Assembly: GCA_002162915.1 (NCBI GenBank)
Contig: MABB01000085.1
Location: 2,923 to 7,985, forward strand
Length of the DNA: 5,063 nucleotides
Reading direction: 5' to 3'
Source: Rhodospirillales bacterium 47_12_T64
GTDB taxonomy: Bacteria > Pseudomonadota > Alphaproteobacteria > Kiloniellales > Kiloniellaceae
Below the pieces are notes generated by a model. The model searched no databases. It was not told where the DNA came from and saw nothing but the letters and a program-made list of their open reading frames with translations. The translations under genes and the position numbers were made by a program. Shown in pieces: positions 1 through 5,063 of this stretch; within the stretch, counting starts at the first letter, position 1, and each line of letters begins with the position of its first letter.

Positions 1-375
1 CAAATCGCAGCTTTGCGTAACTTCCCTTGGCACAATGTTAAAGACCAGGTTGATGAAGTTGAATTCCCTGATGGCAAGCGCTTGATCATTTTGGCCGAAG
101 GCCGCTTGGTTAATCTTGGTTGTGCGACAGGCCACCCAAGTTTTGTGATGTCTGCATCTTTCACCAACCAAGTGTTGGCCCAGATCGAGCTTTGGGAAAA
201 TTCAGCCAATTATAAGAACGAAGTTTACGTTCTTCCTAAGTCACTGGATGAAAAAGTTGCGATGCTCCACCTTGAGAAACTTGGCGTTAAGTTGACGAAG
301 TTAAGCCAGGAACAGGCAGAATATATTGATGTGCCTGTTGATGGACCTTTCAAACAGAATCACTATCGCTACTAA
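1..375 (+). CDS. ahcY: Adenosylhomocysteinase (S-adenosyl-L-homocysteine hydrolase), C-terminal part
   Basis: This is a 5'-truncated gene: the frame is open from base 1 ([10 protein letters not shown]...) and ends at TAA 373-375, leaving 124 residues. The enzyme reversibly hydrolyses S-adenosylhomocysteine to adenosine and homocysteine in the cytoplasm, using tightly bound NAD, and so relieves product inhibition of methyltransferases. The visible part contains the end of the NAD-binding domain and the C-terminal oligomerisation segment. Diagnostic stretches are [31 protein letters not shown] and the terminal PFKQNHYRY. By family knowledge the Lys and Tyr of that tail (Lys426 and Tyr430 in the mammalian enzyme) reach into the neighbouring subunit to bind its NAD; both are present here as Lys118 and Tyr122 of the visible part. 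The C-terminus is therefore intact. A TTG at 13 could be mistaken for a start, but the sequence upstream is in frame and matches the family. The next gene begins 224 bases downstream, so ahcY probably ends a separate transcription unit. Confidence 0.97.
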   Translation, partial: QIAALRNFPWHNVKDQVDEVEFPDGKRLIILAEGRLVNLGCATGHPSFVMSASFTNQVLAQIELWENSANYKNEVYVLPKSLDEKVAMLHLEKLGVKLTKLSQEQAEYIDVPVDGPFKQNHYRY

Positions 376-448
376 GGGTTTATCCGAGGGATTGGCCGAG
401 AGACTATCGAGGGTATTATTTGAGATATTACCCTTGAGTAACTGATAA

Positions 449-481
449 TTGCGGGGTGCAGATGATATCTGCGCTCCGTAA
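449..481 (+). terminator. Strong GC-rich stem-loop, possible ahcY transcript end or leader element
   Basis: Bases 449-463 pair with 467-481 around a GAT triloop, giving a 15-bp stem without bulges. Three of the pairs are G-U (451-479, 455-475 and 457-473). These form only in an RNA read from the + strand; the opposite strand would carry A-C mismatches, so the structure seems meant for the + transcript. It lies 74 bases after the ahcY stop. No U-run follows, so a classical intrinsic terminator is not supported. It may stabilise the ahcY 3' end or be part of the divL leader. Confidence 0.4.
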
Positions 482-497
482 GACGTTTCAACGTCTT
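480..497 (+). other. Second stem-loop, AAGACGT-TTCA-ACGTCTT
   Basis: A perfect 7-bp stem with a four-base loop directly abuts the 449-481 stem and shares its last two bases. The two could stack end to end, or compete for those two bases. It is followed by GTTCCG rather than a U-run, so it is not a standard terminator. Confidence 0.4.
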
Positions 498-533
498 GTT
501 CCGACAGTATAAAATCACTACACTCGAACAAGA
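494..533 (+). other. Inverted repeat TCTTGTTC-N24-GAACAAGA
   Basis: Perfect 8-base arms (494-501 and 526-533) flank the possible -10 element TATAAAAT. The right arm is followed by TTTTCT. The left arm overlaps the second stem-loop by four bases (494-497), so the two structures exclude each other in RNA. It may equally be a two-fold DNA site for a regulator, or chance. Confidence 0.3.
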
Positions 534-548
534 TTTTCTGACAGCATT

Positions 549-565
549 CAGAATATCTCATTCTG
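549..565 (+). other. Small stem-loop CAGAAT-ATCTC-ATTCTG upstream of the divL ribosome binding site
   Basis: A perfect 6-bp stem with a five-base loop, extendable by G-U pairs, lies about 25 bases before the divL ribosome binding site. On its own it is weak. Confidence 0.25.
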
Positions 566-587
566 GGTAGTTCTTTCTGTACTTCTT

Positions 588-594
588 GAGGGGA
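588..594 (+). promoter_or_regulatory. Ribosome binding site of divL (GAGGGGA)
   Basis: A purine-rich Shine-Dalgarno sequence lies five bases before GTG 600. It supports this GTG as the start; no in-frame ATG lies nearby, and the predicted membrane segment begins only seven codons later. Confidence 0.7.
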
Positions 595-599
595 ACGCA

Positions 600-3086
600 G
601 TGTCGTCAATTTCGGCTTATCTGCCGGGTCTGTTTTTTGCTCTGATTATCCTTGTGGGTTCAGGGATACTTGTCTTTGCCTATCGTTTGCGTTGGCGCAT
701 GGTCCAACAGAAACTCCATGATTTACAAGCAAAATCATCGCTGGATCGGGCTGCAGTATTGGCCGCACCGCTTGGCTGTATTACCTTTTCTCACAAAGAT
801 CAAAAAGCTAGAGCCAGCGCCGGGTTAGTCCGGGAATTTGGCCTCGACAAAGGCGAGATAGACTTCAATGCGGTTTCTATTATTTTTCAACGCGGTGGTA
901 CAAAACCGAATACATTAATCGAGTCTGTTCAGTCCCTCAGAGAGTTGGGCAAATCCTTTGCTGTAACCCTGACAGGGAAGGGGCGAACTTATCGAATTAA
1001 CGGTGAACGGATTGAGTTGTCAGCAGGGTTGCCTCCTGTCGCAGATGTCGTGTGGTTTCACGATGTCAGCGACCTGAAGAAGCAAGCTCAAAATGCGCTG
1101 GAAGGATCGCGACATATAACGTGGTTACTCGATAACCTGCCTGTACCTGTATGGATGCGGGATGAGCAGTTATCCCTTACCTATTGTAATAAGTCCTATG
1201 CCAGTGCAGTTGAATCCGATCAGACACAAGTCATTGAAAACAGTACGGAGCTAATGGATCGCTCCAAAGTTGCCCAAGCGCACAACCTTGCTAAAAAAGC
1301 TCTTGAGGCCGATAACGTCGTTCGTGAAAAACATCATGCAATTATTGCAGGTGAAAGGCGGCTTCTGGAGTTCTGCGAGAAAGCGCTAGACGACAAAACC
1401 CTTTTAGGTTTTGCTGTTGATCAAACGGGTCTTGAAGAAGCCGAAGGTGAGTTAAACCGTCATATTGGTGCACATGCTCAGGTCTTGGAAAATCTTGGAA
1501 TTGCGATCTCTATATTCGGGCCAGATGAACGCCTGACATTTTTTAACTCTGCTTATGCCAGTCTGTTTAAATTGGATGAAGACTTTCTACGGTCGGAGCC
1601 AAACTTAAGCGAAATTCTGGACACAATGCGGGAAAACAGACGTTTACCCGAATATGCAAACTTCCCGGAGTTTAAAAAGCAGCGCCTCAGAGAATACCGC
1701 ACCATGATCGAACCGGTTGAGGAGCTTATGCACCTGACCGATGGCACAACCCTGCGCTCGGTAGCAACAGCGCACCCCTTTGGTGGAGTGTTGGAAACCA
1801 TAGAGGATGTAACCGATAACCTCGCGCTTGAGCGATCCTATAACACCCTGACAGCTGTTCAGCGGGAAACACTTAACAAGCTGTATGAAGCCGTCGTGGT
1901 GTATGGCGCTGATGGACGTTTGAAGTTATTTAATCCAAACTTTGCTGAAATCTGGAAATTGCCAGAAGAGTTCCTCCATACTGAACCGCATGTCCGGGAT
2001 GTTGTCTCGCGGAGCAGAGATCTCTTTGATGTCAACGACGAAGAGTGGGAGCAACGGCTTGAGGTTATGGTTGCACGAGTTTGTGAGCCAGAAGGGCGTG
2101 CCGGACGCTTAGTAAGAGCCGATGGTGTTGTCCTCGATTGGGCACAGGTGATGCTCCCTGATGGGGCTTCACTTTTGACATTTTTGGATGTCACGGACTC
2201 CTTTACTGTTGAGCGCGCCCTTCTCGAAAAAAACGAAGCGCTGGAAACGGCCGACAGTCTCAAAACGGCATTTATTGCTAATGTATCTTATGAACTTAGA
2301 ACACCGCTAAACGCCATTGTCGGTTTCGCAGAGATCCTGGAGAACGAGTTCTTTGGCGAGTTGAATGACCGGCAGAAAGAATACAGCCAAGCGATTGTTG
2401 AATCCTCTCATCGGTTGATGACCTTGATTAATGATATTCTTGATTTGGCAACAATTGAAGCAGGTTATCTCCACCTTGATCTGAGCGAGATCAAGGTGGA
2501 TCACATGTTACAACACCTTTACACCATTGGGCATGAGAGAGCCAGGCATCGAAATATTGAGGTGGATATCATCTGTAATGATGATATTGGATCCGTTATT
2601 GTGGATGAACGGCGTTTAACTCAGGCGCTTTATAACCTGTTGCTTAATGCCATGAAGTTTTCTCCTGAAGGGGGGACTGTTACGGTCAAGGCAAGTAAAG
2701 ATGACGAGCTTCGAATTTCGATATCAGATAATGGCGTCGGCATTAGTAAAGAAGATCAAGAGAGAGTATTCCTTAAGTTTGAACGGGGTCAGGGACATGC
2801 CAAACAGGCTGGCGCTGGTTTAGGGTTGTCGCTGGTAAAAAGCCTTGTCGAACTACATGGGGGATGGGTTGAGATCGATTCTGAAGTCGGTGAAGGAACC
2901 AATATTACTTGTCACATACCTCTGTTGGATCAGGAGCCAGAGGATCAGGAACCAGAGGATCAAGAAGGCGTTGTTGAGCTTGAAAAAACAGCTGAAAAGA
3001 CGAACGATATCCGGAGTGTTGTGACTGAAGTTATCAACCAGCTTGCCGAAGAGAAAACGCAAAAAGATAATGTCTCCGATACATAG
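600..3086 (+). CDS. divL: DivL-like PAS-domain sensor histidine (tyrosine) pseudokinase, cell-cycle regulator
   Basis: This 828-residue protein starts at GTG with a good ribosome binding site. One hydrophobic helix (about residues 8-28) followed by RLRWR anchors it in the inner membrane with the rest in the cytoplasm. Four PAS-like segments follow at about 50-161 (weak), 174-284, 292-412 and 419-540, then a HisKA dimerisation helix pair (about 550-622) and a HATPase domain with N-box Asn683, DNGVG 710-714, F-box FLKFERG 724-730 and GAGLGL 738-743. The H-box reads NVSYELRTPL: Tyr564 stands where a kinase has its phosphorylated His. That substitution, the multi-PAS layout and the position between ahcY and tsaE are features of DivL, which in Caulobacter binds DivK~P and tunes the CckA-ChpT-CtrA phosphorelay. 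The ATP-binding motifs look intact. An acidic tail of about 50 residues (777-828) containing DQEPE repeats follows the HATPase domain. The DivL assignment is inferred from motif and context; a different Tyr-type kinase remains possible. Confidence 0.8.
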   Translation: MSSISAYLPGLFFALIILVGSGILVFAYRLRWRMVQQKLHDLQAKSSLDRAAVLAAPLGCITFSHKDQKARASAGLVREFGLDKGEIDFNAVSIIFQRGGTKPNTLIESVQSLRELGKSFAVTLTGKGRTYRINGERIELSAGLPPVADVVWFHDVSDLKKQAQNALEGSRHITWLLDNLPVPVWMRDEQLSLTYCNKSYASAVESDQTQVIENSTELMDRSKVAQAHNLAKKALEADNVVREKHHAIIAGERRLLEFCEKALDDKTLLGFAVDQTGLEEAEGELNRHIGAHAQVLENLGIAISIFGPDERLTFFNSAYASLFKLDEDFLRSEPNLSEILDTMRENRRLPEYANFPEFKKQRLREYRTMIEPVEELMHLTDGTTLRSVATAHPFGGVLETIEDVTDNLALERSYNTLTAVQRETLNKLYEAVVVYGADGRLKLFNPNFAEIWKLPEEFLHTEPHVRDVVSRSRDLFDVNDEEWEQRLEVMVARVCEPEGRAGRLVRADGVVLDWAQVMLPDGASLLTFLDVTDSFTVERALLEKNEALETADSLKTAFIANVSYELRTPLNAIVGFAEILENEFFGELNDRQKEYSQAIVESSHRLMTLINDILDLATIEAGYLHLDLSEIKVDHMLQHLYTIGHERARHRNIEVDIICNDDIGSVIVDERRLTQALYNLLLNAMKFSPEGGTVTVKASKDDELRISISDNGVGISKEDQERVFLKFERGQGHAKQAGAGLGLSLVKSLVELHGGWVEIDSEVGEGTNITCHIPLLDQEPEDQEPEDQEGVVELEKTAEKTNDIRSVVTEVINQLAEEKTQKDNVSDT
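2470..2500. repeat. Perfect 13-bp inverted repeat inside divL
   Basis: TCCACCTTGATCT (2470-2482) and its exact reverse complement (2488-2500) flank the five-base loop GAGCG. It lies in the coding sequence just after the HisKA helices and encodes LHLDLSEIKVD. It would form a strong hairpin in the mRNA and contains two GATC sites. Its function is unknown. Confidence 0.85.
2928..2967 (+). repeat. 15-bp in-frame tandem repeat encoding DQEPE
   Basis: Two full units (2928-2942 and 2943-2957) differ at one synonymous base (GAG/GAA). A partial third unit starts at 2958 with GATCAAGAAG. They encode DQEPE-DQEPE-DQEG at residues 777-790, at the start of the acidic C-terminal tail of the kinase. Confidence 0.85.
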
Positions 3087-3124
3087 ATTAAATACAGTAC
3101 ACCCGATGAATGTAAGGAATGTTT

Positions 3125-3631
3125 GTGACAGGTGAAGGATTAATCGGTGAAGTGAAAATCGCTGATGAAGAGGCCACACGCGATTTCGCAAAGCTTCTTG
3201 CTCCCTTTTTGCGCGGAGGTGACATCCTCGCTTTAGAGGGTGATCTTGGCGCAGGAAAGACCGCTTTCTCACGGGCTTTGATCAACGCCCTTCCTTCTCG
3301 TGGTGATCAACCTGAAAAAGAAGAGGTTCCGAGCCCAACCTTTACCCTTGTACAGATTTATGATCGTGCCGCCTTACAGGTTTGGCATTTTGATTTGTAC
3401 AGGCTAGAGGACCCTGAAGAGGCTTATGAACTCGGTATTGAAGAGGCTTTTGTTGAGGGTATTTCTCTCATAGAATGGCCAGAGAAACTGGGATTTCTCA
3501 TGCCCTTAAGCCGATTGATGATCAACTTGAAATACGGCGGCAGTGACACCGAACGCGTCTTATCTTTTGTCGGCAATGAAAAATGGCGGGAAAGGCTATT
3601 CGCGCTTTTAAATCCGACCGATGCTTCCTGA
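3125..3631 (+). CDS. tsaE: tRNA threonylcarbamoyladenosine biosynthesis ATPase TsaE
   Basis: TsaE (YjeE) is the small cytoplasmic P-loop ATPase that works with TsaB and TsaD to place the threonylcarbamoyl group on A37 of ANN-reading tRNAs. The Walker A motif GDLGAGKT is present (Lys45 from the start used here), followed by the family signatures SPTFTLV, WHFDLYRLEDPEE and the late IEWPEKLG. At 168 residues it is full length for the family. I chose GTG 3125 because AAGGA (3114-3118) sits six bases before it. The in-frame ATG at 3119 directly touches that AAGGA, which leaves no spacing for ribosome binding. If ATG 3119 is used the protein is 170 residues. It follows divL by about 38 bases, and its stop codon touches the ATG at 3632, so it is probably cotranscribed with both neighbours. 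Confidence 0.95.
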   Translation: MTGEGLIGEVKIADEEATRDFAKLLAPFLRGGDILALEGDLGAGKTAFSRALINALPSRGDQPEKEEVPSPTFTLVQIYDRAALQVWHFDLYRLEDPEEAYELGIEEAFVEGISLIEWPEKLGFLMPLSRLMINLKYGGSDTERVLSFVGNEKWRERLFALLNPTDAS

Positions 3632-3655
3632 ATGGAAAACCCTACAGAGAAATTT

Positions 3656-4384
3656 ATGAAAATTACTACAGCAATGATTCTGGCTGCAGGTTTCGGTAAA
3701 CGCATGCGGCCAATTACGGATACGATACCCAAACCATTGGTGCCCGTTTTAGGTCAGCCAATGTTGGGAACAATCATTGATCAACTGAAAGCATCGGGGT
3801 TTGATCGCATTGTGGTTAATGGGTTTTATCTGAAAGAGCAGATACGCGATTTTCTCGAGAACAAAAATGATGCCTCTCTTGTTTTCTCAGAAGAGGATAG
3901 CATTCTTGAAACCGGGGGAGGTGTAACTCTTGCTTTACCCAAACTGGGCGATAATCCCTTTGTTGTGATAAACGGAGATGTTTGCTGGCTGGATGGTGCT
4001 GAACCAGCATTGGATCGCCTCGTGGAACATTGGGATGAGAGCAAAATGGATGCTCTACTTTTACTCCATCCGACCTCTAGTGCGATTGGTTACGAGGGGA
4101 ATGGTGATTTCACAATGAACCCGGAAGGGTATCTTGCACGTAAAAATGAAAGTGACCCTGCTCCTTTCGTTTACGCAGGGATTCAGATTCTGCATCCAAA
4201 ACTTTTCAAAGACGCTCCAGAGGGAGCCTTTTCCCTGAATGAGATTTTTGACAAGGCGTTGGCTGATAACCGTCTTTGCGGGTTGAAACATGATGGTGAG
4301 TGGTTTCATGTCGGAACACCTGAGGGTTTGATAGAAGTGGAAGGGATCTTACGAAACAAGATGCGCCCGCTCCTAAATCGTTAA
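3656..4384 (+). CDS. murU: MurU-like nucleotidyltransferase (N-acetylmuramate-1-phosphate uridylyltransferase family)
   Basis: This nucleotidyltransferase of the GT-A/RmlA-like fold joins a sugar-1-phosphate to a nucleoside triphosphate. The N-terminal signature LAAGFGKRMRP (residues 9-19) is followed by PKPL (25-28), ETGGG (85-89) and NGDV (106-109; its Asp is the usual metal ligand). The closest family I recognise is MurU, which makes UDP-MurNAc from MurNAc-1-phosphate during peptidoglycan recycling; automated annotation often calls such genes mannose-1-phosphate guanylyltransferase. ATG 3656 gives 242 residues, fits the family N-terminus and has a weak AGAGA site five bases upstream. ATG 3632 directly follows the tsaE stop and would add eight residues by translational coupling, so it cannot be excluded. 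Two oddities: WFHVGTPEG (from residue 216) has His where MurU and RmlA carry a metal-binding Asp, and no sugar kinase gene (amgK) precedes it. Substrate is inferred, not shown. Confidence 0.85.
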   Translation: MKITTAMILAAGFGKRMRPITDTIPKPLVPVLGQPMLGTIIDQLKASGFDRIVVNGFYLKEQIRDFLENKNDASLVFSEEDSILETGGGVTLALPKLGDNPFVVINGDVCWLDGAEPALDRLVEHWDESKMDALLLLHPTSSAIGYEGNGDFTMNPEGYLARKNESDPAPFVYAGIQILHPKLFKDAPEGAFSLNEIFDKALADNRLCGLKHDGEWFHVGTPEGLIEVEGILRNKMRPLLNR

Positions 4385-4399
4385 CTTTGGAATGATTTA

Positions 4400-5063
4400 A
4401 TGGCACGACAAGTTTTTACCATACCTTCGAATGCCTCTTTTGCAGATGCGCTAGCCCGGGGAATACTCGAACGTTGGGGGGGAGATCCTCTTGAACTTTC
4501 ACGGGTTATGGTGCTTTTGCCAACCCGTCGTGCCTGCCGTTCTCTGCAGCACGCATTCTTGCGCGCATCAGAGGGCAAGGCACTGATGCTCCCTCGATTG
4601 TTGCCTCTTGGTGATCTTGATCCTGACGAACTTTTAATCTCTACATCCGATGTGGCCGTAGGTCAGGGACTAGAGCTAGATTTACCTCCAATACTCTCTT
4701 CTTTGAGGCGACAGCTACTTCTCAGCCAGTTGGTTTTGAAATGGTCGACCGCTCAAGCAAAGCTACAGGGAAGCGAAGTCATTCCCGAAGATCAAGCGGT
4801 ACGGTTGGCTGGAGAGCTGGGGCGCTTTTTGGATCAGGTTCAAACTGAGGGTCTTAACTTTTCTGATTTGGGCACATTGGTGCCAGAGGACTATGCTACA
4901 CACTGGCAAATCACTCTGGAATTTCTGGAAATACTTACAAAAATCTGGCCGACAGTAGAAGAAGCCACTGGTGGAATTGGTCCGGCTGAGCGTCGGCGCC
5001 GTCTTTTGGAAGGACAAGCCGAGTTCTGGCGTAACTGCCCGCCTGATTATCCTGTCATCGTGG
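4400..5063 (+). CDS. addB: Double-strand break repair protein AddB, N-terminal part
   Basis: The frame opens at ATG 4400 and runs off the window end, giving 221 codons of a protein that is normally around 1000 residues. AddB is the nuclease subunit of the AddAB helicase-nuclease, which resects double-strand DNA ends for RecA-dependent recombination and does the job of RecBCD in alphaproteobacteria. The N-terminus MARQVFTIPSNASFADALA, the block VMVLLPTRRACRSLQHAFL and the block MLPRLLPLGDLDPDEL match the alphaproteobacterial AddB type as I remember it. No Walker A motif is seen at the N-terminus, unlike Firmicutes AddB. The nuclease and iron-sulfur Cys motifs lie at the C-terminus, outside this window. 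A weak TGGA sits about eight bases upstream of the start, and the murU stop is 15 bases away, which suggests cotranscription. addA would be expected next. Confidence 0.9.
   Translation, partial: MARQVFTIPSNASFADALARGILERWGGDPLELSRVMVLLPTRRACRSLQHAFLRASEGKALMLPRLLPLGDLDPDELLISTSDVAVGQGLELDLPPILSSLRRQLLLSQLVLKWSTAQAKLQGSEVIPEDQAVRLAGELGRFLDQVQTEGLNFSDLGTLVPEDYATHWQITLEFLEILTKIWPTVEEATGGIGPAERRRRLLEGQAEFWRNCPPDYPVIV

Larger units (their letters stand above)
376..599 (+). promoter_or_regulatory. ahcY-divL intergenic region, probable divL leader/promoter region
   Basis: These 224 bases hold no convincing gene; the open frame on the opposite strand (301-609) overlaps the ahcY end and resembles nothing I recognise. 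The segment is rich in potential secondary structure, listed separately: stems at 449-481, 480-497 and 549-565, and a long-range inverted repeat 494-501/526-533. A possible -10 element TATAAAAT lies at 508-515, with only a weak -35 candidate (GTTTCA, 485-490, 17-base spacing), so the promoter is tentative. A weaker stem, GGGTA/TACCC, spans 411-433. No CtrA box (TTAA-N7-TTAA) and no GANTC methylation site was found in the gap. Confidence 0.5.

Noticed and set aside
287..304. TTAA-N10-TTAA near the end of ahcY, a possible CtrA box upstream of divL
   Set aside because: CtrA full sites need TTAA-N7-TTAA; the spacer here is ten bases and lies inside the coding sequence.
376..599. A SAH or SAM riboswitch next to ahcY
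   Set aside because: The structured region lies downstream of ahcY, not upstream, and I could not match it to a known SAH or SAM riboswitch core.
301..609. Open frame of 102 residues on the - strand across the ahcY end and the gap
   Set aside because: It has no recognisable motif, overlaps the conserved ahcY C-terminus, and its gap portion is explained by stem-loop sequence.
1859..2263. Open frame of 134 residues on the - strand inside divL
   Set aside because: It is very rich in Ser, Arg and Thr, as expected for a shadow frame opposite a coding region, and the + strand clearly encodes a PAS domain here.
2853..3272. Open frame of 139 residues on the - strand spanning the divL end and tsaE start
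   Set aside because: It runs antisense to both the HATPase end and the TsaE P-loop region, with no known motif and no separate ribosome binding site evidence.
4392..4402. Mini-frame ATG-ATT-TAA overlapping the addB start (TAATG)
   Set aside because: Two codons only and no ribosome binding site of its own; most likely chance, although a coupling role cannot be excluded.

Overview
The window looks like a chromosomal core segment of a moderate-GC alphaproteobacterium. Two things point there: the protein families, and the gene order ahcY – PAS sensor kinase – tsaE – sugar nucleotidyltransferase – addB. From memory, this order recurs in Rhizobiales, Rhodospirillales and relatives. I saw no mobile element, tRNA, rRNA or CRISPR array. 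All genes are on the + strand. No taxon below class can be supported.

Layout: (1) 1-375 is the C-terminal end of ahcY (S-adenosylhomocysteine hydrolase). (2) 376-599 is a 224-base gap with an unusual density of potential RNA hairpins: a 15-bp stem at 449-481, an abutting 7-bp stem at 480-497, a possible alternative pairing of 494-501 with 526-533, and a small stem at 549-565 just before the ribosome binding site of the next gene. (3) 600-3086 is an 828-residue membrane-anchored, four-PAS histidine-kinase-like protein. Its H-box has tyrosine in place of the phosphorylatable histidine, which is the hallmark of DivL, the cell-cycle pseudokinase that works with DivK and CckA. (4) 3125-3631 is tsaE, the ATPase for tRNA t6A modification. 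(5) 3656-4384 is a MurU-type sugar-1-phosphate nucleotidyltransferase. (6) 4400 to the window end is the N-terminal part of addB (AddAB double-strand-break repair).

divL, tsaE, murU and addB are separated by only about 15 to 40 bases and probably form one transcription unit. It would combine cell-cycle signalling, tRNA modification, cell-wall sugar recycling and recombinational repair. ahcY probably ends its own unit.

No clearly new system is visible. The points most worth a second look are the Tyr-for-His H-box, the absence of the amgK-type kinase gene that I would expect between tsaE and murU, a His where MurU relatives carry a metal-binding Asp, a perfect 13-bp inverted repeat inside divL, and the structured ahcY-divL intergenic region.
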